This document shows, piece after piece, positions 44,427 through 56,381 of a stretch of DNA of 64,000 bases. The DNA comes from Abelmoschus esculentus. Lineage: Eukaryota; Streptophyta; Magnoliopsida; Malvales; Malvaceae. A model generated the notes under the pieces. That model searched no databases and was not told the origin of the DNA. It worked only from the letters and a program-made list of their open reading frames with translations. Location of the stretch: the NCBI GenBank assembly GCA_035048815.1, contig JAUCBN010000016.1:9912501-9976500 (forward strand), in the 5' to 3' direction. Every line of letters begins with the position of its first letter. Within the stretch, counting starts at the first letter, position 1. The position numbers were made by a program, and so were the translations under genes.

Positions 44427-46955
44427 ATGACCAGGGCTAACCCTAGAACTCCCTTACGTGATACCGACCAAAAATCGAAAGTACTTATCAAAGATTGAGA
44501 AGACAGATCCAAGGAGCCATGGTAGTAAATCTAGGAAATCAGAACCTACATGAAGGCATGGGAGGCCAGCTACCGTGGCAGCTAACTGTCAGAGACTTTC
44601 TGTGGAAGATTTAAATGGATTAAACCCTGGGGTTGTTACACTAGAGATTGAGGCAACCCACTTTAAACTTAAACCAGTAATGTTCAATATGATCAATACT
44701 ATTGGACAATTCAGCGGGGCTGCACAGAAGATGCCAAGCAACATCTCAAATCCTTCATGGAAGTATACAACTCTTTCAAAATCCAAGGAGTACATGAAGA
44801 TATTTTGAGGCTGAAACTTTTCCCCTATTCTCTGAGGAATAGGGCCAAAACCTCGTTAAACAGTATTCCGACAAGATCAATTATATCCTGGAGTGAGCTC
44901 TACCGAGAATTCATTACGAGATTTAACCCTATAAATTTATATGATAGAATCCTAATGAGATCACTTCATTTAGACAGGTTGATGACGAACCTATGTACGA
45001 GGCTTGGGAACGCTACAGAGAGTTACTAAACAGATGTCCACTATATGGATTTTCATTATGGATGCAAGTAACCATGTTTTATAATGCCACGAATGCACGA
45101 CTAGAATGATGTTGGATGCCTCAGCAAACGACACACTCCTTGACAAGGCCCCAGAAGAAGCTATAGAGATTCTGAACAAATTCGCAAGGAACGATTTCCA
45201 ACTTCCTACTTCTAGGCGAGGAGGATTAAGACGCCATGCCACTGTAAACGAGTTAGAAACCAACAATTCGTTGGCAGCACAGTTGGCAACCTTAACAAAA
45301 ATGGTTCAAAACAATGCAAGTACAACAGAATACTCAAGAAGTGAAGGCTATAAACTTTTCTGAGTATATGCAAGATGAGGAAACTGGATTTTATGTAGGA
45401 AATTATAACCGGAATAACAACATGATGTCAAATACATACAATCCGGCTTAGAAAAGGCACCCAAACTTTTCATGGAGCAACCAAAACAATGCCTTAAACC
45501 CCACCAACCAGACCACCAATTATCAGTCACTGTCGCAGCAGCAGATGTAGCAGTCACTGCTGCAGCAGCAGATGCATCAGCAGCAACAGCCTATGAGTTC
45601 ACTAGAAAATACTCTCAAGGCCTTTATTATGAAAACTGAATCATATATGGCTGAGAATAGTAATTTTATGAAGAGGACTGATGACTTCATGAACAGAACA
45701 GAGATGAGGCTACAAAACCAAGATGCTGCAATAAAATCATTAGAAACCCAAGTTGGTCAATTCGCTCTAAGACAAAATACAAGGCCACAAGAGAATTACC
45801 TAGCAATACTAAAGTTGCTAAGGGAAAGGGCCATGAATAATGTGAAGCAATCACAACAGGAAGTGACCTACAACTGAAAGAAACAATGGGCAATTCAACA
45901 ACCAAAGATCCACAAACAATATAAAAGGATACATATAAGGAAGACTTGGATGCTGAACATATTGAGCACGAAGACAATGCCCTAACATAAAGCTCGGCAG
46001 CACCTGCACATCCTGCCGAGGCAACAAGACAAACAATGGTCTCAAGTATTAAATTTCAATTTAATGAAACCCTGGATGAGATGAGACCACCACCACCTTT
46101 CCCACAAAGGTTGAACAAATAGAAACAAGACCATCAGTTCAAGAAATTTCTTGATATTCTGAAACAAGTCCACGTCAACTTACCACTTGTTGAGGCAATT
46201 GAACAGATGCCAAACTATGCTAAATTCTTGAAGGACATTGTGTCTAAAAGGAAGAGGCTAGGTGAGTTTGAGATAGTGGCAGCAACTGAAAGGTGCATGG
46301 CAATGTTACATAATCGCATGCCACCCAAACTAAAGGACCTTAGCTGTTTCACCATACCTTGTGTGATTGGGAATAACTATGAAGGAAGGCCCTATGTGAC
46401 CTTGAAGCAAGCATCAACCTAATGCCTAAATCAGTTTTCCAAAAGCTCAACATAGGAAGGGCAAAACGAACAATAGTGCTGCTCCAACTTGCGGATCGAT
46501 CATATGTGCACCCCGAAGGAAAAATCGAGGACATACTAGTAAAAGTCGATAAATTTATTTTTCAAGTTGACTTTCTTATCCTTGATTGTGAAGCAGATGA
46601 AAAAGTACCGATCATCCTAGAAAGATCTTTCCTTGCTACTGAACGAACCTTGATAGATATGGAAAAAGGAGAGTTGACTATGAGGGTCAATGACCAACAA
46701 GTCAAACTCAATGCCTTTCATAATCTAAACAAATCTGATGATCCAGAAGAGTGCAAGTCCATCTATGCCACAAACACCAAAATATCCTACCTTGGTAGCA
46801 TGCTCGGCAGAATGTTTGGAAAAAGAATTAAAACCACAACAGAGGCCGCGTACAAAGAAGAACCTAATAATGATGACCCACAATCATAGAAAAATCATAT
46901 TGGCCATAAAAAGAGGGATAAATTGGGAGATGCATTTTCATGCACTCCCCAGTAA
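44427..46955 (+). pseudogene. gag-protease of element B, decayed, ending in the integrase tail
   Basis: The start 'MTRANPRTPL' is broken by frameshifts. Recoverable Athila gag segments are 'VEDLNGLNPGVVT', 'LRLKLFPYSLRNRAK', 'SWSELYREFITRFNP' and 'MMLDASANDTLLDKAPEEA'. A Gln-rich linker follows (about 45530-45595). The protease part reads 'NYAKFLKDIVSKRKRLGEFE', 'ALCDLEASINLMPKSV' and 'DKFIFQVDFLILDCEADE'. The catalytic DLGAS is changed to DLEAS (Gly to Glu at 46404-46406), so the protease would be inactive even if in frame. The coding region ends with 'DKLGDAFSCTPQ' and a stop at 46953-46955, the pol-less junction shared with A and C. Gag packages the RNA; the aspartic protease would mature it. 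Confidence 0.8.
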
Positions 46956-47477
46956 CTTAATTTCTTCCCTACTCTTTGTATTATTATATTAGATTTAATT
47001 TAGGTTAACAATTTTAAAATTTTATTTTTATTTATTTATTTAAGTATATCAATAATTATCTTTAAAATATTTTTATCTCATTTATTTATTTTTAGGATCA
47101 TAAAGTAAGAATAACAGAGAAATAGTGCACAACAGGAAGTCTACTGCTGCGGAAGTACATAGTGTCAGAGCCGCAACAGTTCCAACAGGCAGAAACAGTG
47201 TAACGATTATCTACCGACTTTTCTGTCATGGCAGTAAATGCCAGCGGGCAGTTACTATTTGAAACGGCAGAAAAGCCTAACGGCTAGAAATCAAACGGCT
47301 ATATCTGCCGAGGCTATATAAGTAGCTTCCTTGTTGAAACTATTCACTTTGTATTCTTTGTTAATCTTGCCCAATCTTCCGTACAATACTCTCTGCAATC
47401 TTACCTGTATTCTTGAATATTTTAGACCATTTTTCAAAGAATCTCTCATCAACATCCCAAATATTCAAGAATCATCC
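46956..47477. other. Spacer between gag-protease and the downstream ORF (element B)
   Basis: AT-rich, then a stretch with 'ctgctgcgg' and 'ggcag' words (47140-47300) and a leader-like region with 'ctgccgaggctatataag' near 47300. Equivalent sequence is in A (40100-40580) and C (53205-53700, minus). A TATA-like word (tatataa, about 47312) may mark an internal promoter for the downstream ORF; this is inference. Confidence 0.4.
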
Positions 47478-49010
47478 ATGGCTACATACAATTGTTTCTA
47501 TCCTGCCGCTATTACTGAATGATTCAACAGATCATTTGTTGCTCGGCAATTATGGGAGGAGCAAGGATTCCAACATTCAAATAAACACAACTATGACATT
47601 GAATCATTCTTGATTGATAAAATCAAATATCAAGATTGGGAAATCTTCTGCCTACAGCCTCCCCCAGCAAATGCAACAATTACACGTGAATTTTACGCTC
47701 ATATGCTAAGCGAGGGTAACCTGTATGTTCATTGTCGTGGCAAGCCAATCGCCCTTAATGCCGAGACAATCAACCAGCACTACAACCTTGCCCCCAAACG
47801 CGATGAACATGGTGAATTCTATGAAGAAACCACTAATAAGGATGACGAAGCGATCAAGAACGAACTTTTCTACGACAACATACCATGGGAAACCGGTACC
47901 CATAGGGGTTGTGTAACAAGGCTCAGCCTAAAATCCGAAGCCAAGCTTTGGTGCACATTTGTCAGGAGATGCCTCATGCCTATATCTCACAATAGCACAA
48001 TTGATAGAAGAAGATTGATTCTCATCCAATCAATCACCAACAAACGGACCATAGATGTTGGAGAGGTCATTCTTCAAGAAATATATGATTACGATAAGAA
48101 AGAACGAGGTCCTTTGTATTTCCCGTATTTAATCTCTATCTTGTGTATTGTTGCAGGTGCCCTAATAGAAGAAACAGATGAATACACAAATCAAAGACAA
48201 GGATGGACCAGAGAATTTTGCCATAGAGTAATGCAGATAACGCAAGCAGACCCAGTGCAAGCAACACCTTAATAGTTCACTGCTGACTTCACTGTCGGAG
48301 GGTAGTACACAGCCGAGATGTCAGGCACTACCAAAGCCCCTGCCACAACAGATCCATACCAAGAGATTCTACAAAGGATGATAGACATGGACCTTCGACA
48401 ACAACGATACATAGAGTACCAGAGAGATTTCAACAACACTCTTGCACACATGATGACACAAAATTTCCCCTCTCAAGGAATACAGTTTCCAAAATTCTCA
48501 GCAAACATATTTGTCACTACCTACACAGAAACTACCCCTGCCCTAGGGCCAAGACCCTTCTTTACTGCAAGACCACCACAATAATTCCATGCTGCCGGAC
48601 CATCCAGACCAGCATACATTGTCGCGGCATCATCCACCAACAGACGACCATCAAAAAGGAGAGTTGTAAACAACTCTCCACCAAACTTCCCCATCCCAAT
48701 GGCCAGCCTCTCTAGGGACAGTCTCTCTAGGGAGATTGATGAATATATCCATCATAACCCATCACATACTCAGCAAGGAGTCCCATATGCCGAGGTAGGA
48801 GGAACACACATGATGCAGATAGAAGTAATTAATGACGAAGAAGAAGGCAAGGAAGTTACTGCCCCAAGGTCGAAGCCAACACCCAAAAGAGTGAAACCGC
48901 CCCGACAGGCGAAAATGCAGTACTCACCAGGATAAGGGTCTAGAATAAAAGCATCGGCAGGAAAACCTACAAGGACAATTGTTTCCAATAGCTCTTCAGA
49001 ATCCGATTAA
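47478..49010 (+). pseudogene. Athila-type downstream ORF, putative plant transposon protein domain (element B)
   Basis: A single frame of 510 codons starts at 47478 (MATYNCF) with only a few stops (47520, about 48270, 48273, 48303, 48582 and 48933), so the protein was intact recently. Residues ~40-250 ('QDWEIFCLQPPPANATITREFYAHML', 'VHCRGKPIALNAETINQHYNLAP', 'AKLWCTFVRRCLMPISHNSTIDRRR', 'GPLYFPYLISILCIVAGA') match the 'putative plant transposon protein' domain seen in plant Athila-like elements. The C-terminal half is hydrophilic with an acidic, Ser-rich tail ('RTIVSNSSSESD'). In Athila the ORF after pol has been called envelope-like; its biochemical role is unknown. The segment 'LISILCIVAGA' is short and hydrophobic. 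It is the most complete copy in the window. Confidence 0.78.
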
Positions 49011-49883
49011 TTTACTACCTTGTTCTTTATTTATTTTCTTTTACTTGATGTGATATTTGAGCATTTAGGACAATTCTCAGTTTGAGTTTGGGGGTATATG
49101 AGTGCACTGCCAAGGGCAGCTCACTGTCGCGCGGCAATATCAGAAAATGAAGTAATTTGATGCCTTAATTCAAATTTTTTATATACCTGACTTTACTTGA
49201 AATAATTGTCTTTACTTTTGTACTGCCTTACATCAACTTTGTCTTAGTTTATTCTTTTAAGGCTTTAGAAATCTTTTCCATGACTAGGTTCTGTTTTGAA
49301 GAAATAACCTTAGAATACTTAAGGAATAGAACTTAGAAGCTTACTATAAGGTTAGAATCAACACACTTTTAGGACTTGTTTGATTAGTAGTTCTTTTAAT
49401 AAACTTTGGTGATAAAGACTTAGATACTAAGGAATGTAAATAGAGGTTCCTATCACTTGCTCTAGGAAATTACTCTTCTTCATGCTAAAGGTGCTCAAAA
49501 CTAGCTCTAGTATACCTAAGGAAAAGAAATAAAAATAGAATGAATCTTAAAAGGAAATACAACTCTTGAGGTGCTCAAAACAGGCTCAAGTGATTGATAT
49601 TTTTAGAAGAGAAATAATCATTCCAAGTGTACTTGTCTTGAACTTAGAGTTTATCTAAGAAAGCCTTTAATCAACCTTATCCACAAAAACCCACACACTC
49701 ACGTAATGTTATAGTTTATTTCCGAGTAGAAATCCTTGAGTAAACTAAAGGCTAAGACTGAAAGATAGACATACTTATGATGGGGAGAATAGATGGAAAA
49801 ATAAGACCAAGGGAGAATAAGGTTCGACAATTTGATGTTTTGTATTGCTTGAGGACAAGCAATAGTTCGAGTTTAGGGGTATT
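49011..49883 (+). promoter_or_regulatory. 3' non-coding region of element B (hairpins and polypurine tracts)
   Basis: It contains the AGGA hairpin block 1 (49059-49078, degenerate stem) with 'gtttgagtttgggggtat'. The hairpin trio lies at 49441-49464, 49481-49510 and 49565-49590. AGGA hairpin block 2 (49844-49863) and its G-rich tract follow, directly before the 3' LTR. Confidence 0.6.
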
Positions 49884-50448
49884 TGATGAGTGTTTAAAAC
49901 GGCTATTATTTACTATTCTTTTTCTAAACAATATGTACTCATTACCCACTGATTCGAGCTGATATATATATTTATTGTTCAATAACTGACATTTTACTGC
50001 CACAACATATAAAGATGATATTTGCGAAAAAAGAAAGCTTTATGGCATGTTTTTTGTAGTTACAGGAAGAATCTTTACCGAGGCAGCAGCAATGCCGAGG
50101 GCAAAAGCAATACCGCGGCAACAGAAGTTCCAGTACTGATGCTGGGTGATTGAAAGAGAAAAATGAGCTGAGAATTTCTAGACTTAAAGCGTTTGGATCG
50201 GAGCTGATTAGCACGAGAAAAGACCAAGTCAAAGGCCACGTGGGATTAGTCTTCTAGATAGAATTAAACTTGGAAATATTATATTTTTATTACTTGTTTC
50301 CTACTCCAAGTTATATTCTACTTAGGAAAAGTTACCCTAGGTCTAGACTATAAATACATGAGCCGTCCAATGTATAGAGAGAGCCGAATTAGAGAGAGAG
50401 CTTTACCCTAAGAATTGTGTTCTTCATTACAATATGTTCTAAGCTTTC
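49884..50448 (+). repeat. 3' LTR of element B, left piece
   Basis: Starts TGATGAGTGTTTAAAACG; interrupted after 'aagctttc' by element C. The last five bases, ctttc (50444-50448), are the target duplication of C. Confidence 0.87.
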
Positions 50449-51839
50449 TGATGCGTATGGTATAAGCGCAATTTGAGTGCAAGTGTACACGTCATCAAGT
50501 AATAAAATGATAAGTATATCATGTATCGCCTTCACAGGGATTGGTATACTCAATATGTTTCCTCTTTGTTCCCTTGCTCCTGAAAATAAAGTAAAAACAC
50601 AAATAAGTTGATTTGTTTTATCTAACTAAATAATCAAATAACAAAACATAAAATAAAGGGTTGAGAACGATTATAGAGAAAGTTGGTAGGATTCAGTTGT
50701 TTCAATTAGTGAATTCAATTGATCTTCTTCTTGTCCAAAGCAATCACACAACACTACTTCGACAATACTGTAGATACTGCCTCGACAACGTCGGTGTTCC
50801 TCTACCGCGGTAATCTCTTGCTCTTGGGTAGAAGCATCAAAGTTCAGCAAAGTGTCCGTAAGTGACTCAGCTCATCTCTGAGTCAGAATGCTATTGATGA
50901 TCAGTCCTTGACGATACCTCTCGGCGTAAATCAACGATAACCACCAACCAATCCAACACTTCTTTTAGCTACTGAAACTCTTAACCTATATCCTGGGCTT
51001 CCAAAAGAGTTTAGGTTGAGTTAGTGTCTACAACAACGTACTTATCATTTTCGTGAATCTACACCTCTCGATGCTAGATAAATAAATTACTTGCAAACTT
51101 CCCTCTCGGGCTTGAATACAAGAACAAAGAATGGCAATAGGATAAGCAAACTTTGATATTATTGTTGCATAAGAACAAAGATACAAGAATTAATCTCCTC
51201 TCACTAATATCGACAACCTTCACCTATACCTAAGAAGTTTAGAATATATTATCGTTAAGTATAATTCTTAGGAAGGAAGAGTTTCTCTAAAAATCGGCTC
51301 CCTTAACATTGTGGCCTGCTAGGGTATTTATAGTCTTAACCTAGGGCAAACTTTTCCTAAATAGACTTAAACTTGGAGTAGGGAACAAGTCTTCTTCAAG
51401 GAATCTAATATTTCTAAGTTTGCCGCCTTCTAGAAGGGGTTTTCCGCTTGGTCTTTGAATTGGGCTTTTAGCGCGCTAGCCTGGTCCAATTTATGCGCTG
51501 CATCTTCTAGAATATTCTTTATATTTTTATCTTTCATTGCGCCTCCATTGATGATGATGTCATACTGGATTCTGTCACGGCCTAATCTTCTGCCTCGGCC
51601 ATGTCTTCTGCCTTGGCCGTAAAACTGTTTCACTGCCGCTTTTTGGCCTTGGAAATTCCTGCATGTATAGAATATGTAATAATATCTACATTCTCTATAA
51701 ATATTAACTTTGTAAGTGATGATAACGGAATATCCAATATTTGAGTAAAGAGTTCATAATTCGGTTCAAGTTAGTGTATAATAGATGCATAAAGTACCAT
51801 GGGAATGGTAGTAAATAACATTCTTTTAGGCACTCATCA
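50449..51839 (-). repeat. 3' LTR of element C
   Basis: Reads TGATGAGTGCCTAAAAG… on the minus strand from 51839 and ends at 50449. It is the same family as the LTRs of element A. Confidence 0.87.
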
Positions 51840-52739
51840 AATACCCTCAAACTCGAACTATTGTTTGTCCTCAAGCAATGAAAAACATCAAATTGCCGAA
51901 CCTTACTACCTTTTGGTCTTACTCTTCCATCTATTCTCCCCACCATGGTCATGTCTATCTCTCCGTTTTAGCCACTAGTTTACCCAAGGACTTTTACTAA
52001 GAAACAAGCTATACGGCTAGGTGAGTGTGTGCGTTTTATGGACAAGGTTGATTCAAGGCTTTCTTAGATAAACTCTAAGTTCAAGACAAATAGAATCATG
52101 GACTAAAGCTGTCTCCTTAGAACAACAAGTCTTGAGCCAATTTTGGGCACCTTAAGATATGTGTTTTCTATTTTCTTTTTCTTATTTATATTTTTTTCTT
52201 ATTAACCACCTATTTAGCATACTAGAGCCAATTTTGGGCACCTCTAGCATGAAGAAGAGCAAAACTAGAGCGAGTGATAGGCACCTCTAGTTATTTTTCC
52301 AAAGGTTCTAAGTCTTTATCAGTTAAGTTTATTAAAAGAACTCTTAAATCAAACAAGTCCAAAAAGTGTTTATTTTCTTTCTAACCCTAAAGCAAGTTTC
52401 TAAGTTTTATTCCATGAGTATCCTATGGTTATCCCTTCAAAACAAAACTTGGCCATGGTAAGGAGAAAAATTTCTATAGCCTTAAAGTAGTAAACTAAAG
52501 CAAAGCTGACGTGGGGTAGTGCAAGATTACAAACATAAATTCAAGAAAAGAGAATATTAAAAAAAATTCAGAAAAAAATTACTCCCTTTTATGGTAATGC
52601 TGCGGCATTGGATAGCCTCGGCAGTGCTTCTGCACCTATAATCTCCCTCAAACTCAAACCGAGCATTGTCCTCAATGCTCAAAATATACAACATACAAAA
52701 GGAAACAAGGATAGTAAAACAACAGGGATTAGAGAGATT
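51840..52739 (-). promoter_or_regulatory. 3' non-coding region of element C (hairpins and polypurine tracts)
   Basis: On the minus strand AGGA block 1 lies at 52661-52680 (8-bp perfect stem). The hairpin trio is at 52264-52291 (stem ACTAGAG/CTCTAGT), 52218-52251 (10-bp stem, loop GTGCCCAAAATTGG) and 52131-52156. AGGA block 2 (51860-51879, one mismatch) and the G-rich tract abut the LTR. Confidence 0.6.
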
Positions 52740-53200
52740 CTGATTATGATTCAGAAGAGCTACTGGAAATAGCTGCCCTCCTAGGTATTCCTGTCGATGC
52801 TTTCTGTTTGGATCCTTGTCCTATTGATTGCTGTGTTTTTGCCTATCGGGGCAGCTATACTCTAGTGGGTGTTTGTTTCTGCAGTGGGGTCGTAACTTCA
52901 TCTCCATCTTCTTCTTCGTCTGTATGCATCACCTCTGTTTCTCCCCCTACCTCGGTAGTTGGTATTCTCTCTTGGTTATGAGATGGGCTCTCATGGATAT
53001 ACTCATCAATTTGTCTAGAGAGAATATCTTCAGAAAAACTGCCTATGGGGATAGGGTTCTGTGGTGGAGAGTTGAAAACGACTCTCCTCTTTGATGATCG
53101 CATGCTAGAATCCTTATTCCTCCCATAACTACTAAGCAACCAAAGATCTTTAGAAACGTTCTACTACATTGCTGCTGGCAAATCGTCTGTATGCTACCAT
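52740..53200 (-). pseudogene. Athila-type downstream ORF, deleted remnant (element C)
   Basis: It begins at 53200 (MVAYRRFASSNVVERF) and has several stops by 'LWEE'. After 'GF' it jumps at about 53100 to the C-terminal half ('SKRRVVFNSPPQN', 'ILSRQIDEYIHESPSHNQ', 'VMHTDEEEDGDEV'), out of frame. About 1.1 kb, including the whole conserved domain, is missing compared with 47478-49010. The deletion end points differ from those in element A. Confidence 0.72.
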
Positions 53201-53699
53201 GGATGATTTGAATGTTGATGAGATGTCTTGAAAATAGGCTGTAAAGTGCAAGACTGTGGGTAAGAATGCAGAGAGTATTTGTGAGATTTGAAAGATAGTG
53301 AGAGCAAGATTGTTCAAGAAAGTAAAAATAACAAGAATGCAAAGTAAATAATACAAAACAATGAATCTGCTTATATAGGCTGTAAAAATATGATTGTTAA
53401 AAATATAGCCGTTAGGCATTTACTGCCTTGATTCACAGTTACTGCCGCGGAGGATTTCTCGGTAGAGAGCCGTTACACTATTTCTGTCCACTAGGAGTTT
53501 TGCGGTTCTGACACAGTGTAATGTCGTGGCAGCAGACTTCCTGCTGTGGTATAATTTTTCCTGCATTCATAGCTTTATTTATTAAAAAAAATACTGATAT
53601 AAAACATAAGAATACTGAAAAGAAAACATAGTAACATGAAATTCTGAAAATAATAATATATAAACTAATCCTAATATAATAATTAATATTTGAAGGGAA

Positions 53700-56245
53700 G
53701 AGATTATTTTACTTGTGGAGTGCATGTAAATGCATCTCCCACTTTTATTATCTCTTTCTGGCCCGTATTTGTATTCATGAGTTGGCCAGTCCTTTCAGTA
53801 TATTCGACTTCTCCTTTAGGTTTTATTCATTTACTGAACAATCTGTCGAGCTTGCTGCCCAAACAGAATGTTTTATTACCGTTATCCGGTGTATGGAGAG
53901 CCTTACATTCTGCTAGAGCGTCTAAATTTTGAAGCTTATGGAAAGCGTTCAACTTGACTTGTTGATCATTTATCCGTATTGTGAGCTCGCCATTTTCCAT
54001 ATTGATTATGGTGCGTCCATTAGCAAGGAAAGGTCGACCCAATATGATCGGTGCATTTTCGTCGGCCTCACAGTCAAGGACAAGAAAGTCGGCAGGAAAT
54101 ATAAACTTATCAACCTTCACCAGAATATCCTCAATTTTGCCTTCAGGATGTACATAGGACAGATCTGCAAGATCTTATTCCAAGTTTCTAAACTACTGAT
54201 TTGGGAATTAAGTTGATGCTTGCTCCCAAATCGCATAGGGCTTTTCTTTTATAACCATCTCTAATCGCACAAGGAATTGTGAAGTATCCAGGATCTTTTA
54301 GTTTGGGCGGCATGTGATTATGCAGCATGGCCATACAACCTTCAGTGGCTGCCACCGTTTCAAATTCTCCTAGCCTTCTTCGTTTAGATATTATGTCCTT
54401 CAAGAACTTGGCATAGTTGGACATTTGTTCAATAGCCTCAACTAGTGGCAAGTTGATATGGACCTGCTTCAAAATGTCTAGGAACTTCTGAAATTGGTGG
54501 TCTTGTTTTTGCTTCTTCAGCCTTTGTGAGAACGGAGGTGGTGGTCTGATATCCTCTAAATTTCCTTGAATATTGAGTTTAATACCTGGGGTGAATTTAT
54601 CTACAACTGCCTCGGTAGGTGGTTCTGATACTGCTGGTTCTTTAGTCGTGGTAGAGCTTTCAGTAGGGTCCTGCTCAGCCTTTGAGTCCTCATAATTTTG
54701 TTTTTCTGGTTGGACTCTATCGGTTGAGGTCCCTTCTTTATCTTTCAATTGTAGGCCACTTTTGGTTGTGATTACCTTGCATTGCTCGTGGCCCAACACC
54801 TTAGCAACTTCAGTATTGCTAGGTAAACCCCCTAGTGGTCGAGGGTTTTGACGCTGGGTAATTTAACCAACTTGGGTTTCTAGAGTTTTTATTGTGGCCT
54901 CCTGGTTTTGCAGTCTCATCTCAGTTCGGTTCATGAAATCATCAGTGCGCTTCATGAAGCGGCTATTCTCTATCATGTAAGCATCAGTCTTTGATATAAA
55001 AGCTGTGAGAGAATCTGCCAATGCATTCAAAGACTATTGTTGTTGTACCTGCTGCTGTGGCATGGGCTGCTGAGTGTTCTGCTGCGGCAGGTTCTGGCTC
55101 TGATGCTGGAATCCAGGGGCTTGATTAATTGGATTCAAGGCATTGTTAGGGTTACTCTATGAGAAGTTCGGATGCCTTTTCCAAGATGGGTTATAATTGT
55201 TGGACATCATTTGATTGTTTCTGTTATAGTTTCCAACATATAGGCTGGTCTCCTCATCTGGCATGTAGTCCGATGAGTTAACTGCCTTAACCTCATGTAC
55301 GTTTCTCTAAGCTTGCATGTTCTGAACCATCTTGGTCAGAGAAGCCAATTGTGCTGCCACCGAACTTGATGTATTTACTTCATGGACTGTGGCATGACGT
55401 CTCATTGCTCCTCGCCTTGATGTTGGAAATTGGAAATCGTTCCTTGCGAGTTTATTTAGAATTTCAATGGCCTCCGCGGGTGCTCTATCCAAAAGTGTCC
55501 CATTTGTGGAAGCGTCTAGCATCATCCTTGTGGAGGCATTAGAAGCATTATAGAACATGGAGACTTGCGTCCACAAGGGAAAACCATGTAGTGGGCATTT
55601 GTTTAATAGTTCTCTATAACGTTCCCACGCCTCATACATTGGTTCATCTTTATCTTGCCGGAATGATGTGATTTCATTATGAATGCGATCATAGAGATTT
55701 TTTGGGTTAAACCTCGTAATGAATTCTCGGTAGAGTTCCTCCCAAGATCCTATAGATCCTGCTGGGATACCATTCAACCAAGACTTCGCCCGATCCCTCA
55801 GTGAATAGGGGAACAATTTTAATCGCAATATATCTTCATGAACTCCTTGAATCTTGAAAGAGTTGCATACTTCCATGAAAGATTTGAGATGCTGTCTTGC
55901 ATCTTCAGTAGCAGACCCACTAAACTGGCCAATTGTGTTCAACATGTTGAACATCACTGGTTTGAGCTCAAAGTGAGTTTCTTCGTTTTCTGGGGTGACT
56001 ACGCCAGGGTTGAGTCCGTTTAAATCTTCCACCAGATGGTCTCTAACTGTGGGCTGCCTCGGCAATGGTTTCAGTATTGGATGCTGTGGCATTGCTGGCG
56101 GCAGTACATTATGATCAACAGGTGGAATTTTTCCTCGTGGTGGATTATCCATGACTTGGAACGGATTGCGTCTCAGATGGTGTCTTGTACGTTCAATCTC
56201 AGGATCCAACTCGTATAATGGTCCACTCGGATTTGCCCTGGTCAT
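53700..56245 (-). pseudogene. gag-protease of element C, nearly intact
   Basis: The frame opens at 56245 (MTRANPSGPLYELDPEIERT) for 312 codons. It contains the Athila-type gag core 'LRLKLFPYSLRDRAKSWLNG', 'ELYREFITRFNPKNLYDR', 'YEAWERYRELLNKCPLHGFP' and 'MMLDASTNGTLLDRAPAEA'. After a stop at 55304-55306 and a few more, the frame resumes to 54188 with 'NYAKFLKDIISKRRRLGEFE' and 'ALCDLGASINLIPKSV'; the aspartic-protease motif DLGAS is intact. A frameshift near 54180-54120 leads to 'DKFIFPADFLVLDCEADENAPIILG' (54120-53827). The frame ends with 'KVGDAFTCTPQVK' and a stop near 53692, the pol-less junction. It is the best candidate for having supplied Gag to the family. Confidence 0.85.
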
Positions 56246-56355
56246 AAACCAAATAAATAAAATTCAATAAAACCTAACTAACTAAATAATTAGAGTTAAA
56301 GTTAGATAAAGAATAGTTAAAGAGCAGGAAAATAAAGAAAACAAAATTTAGTTGT

Positions 56356-56375
56356 CAATCCCCGACAACGGACCA
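56356..56375 (-). promoter_or_regulatory. Primer binding site of element C
   Basis: The minus strand reads TGGTCCGTTGTCGGGGATTG six bases after the 5' LTR. It is like the tRNA-Asp-type site TGGCGCCGTTGCCGGGGA with three substitutions. Confidence 0.7.
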
Positions 56376-56381
56376 AAAATT

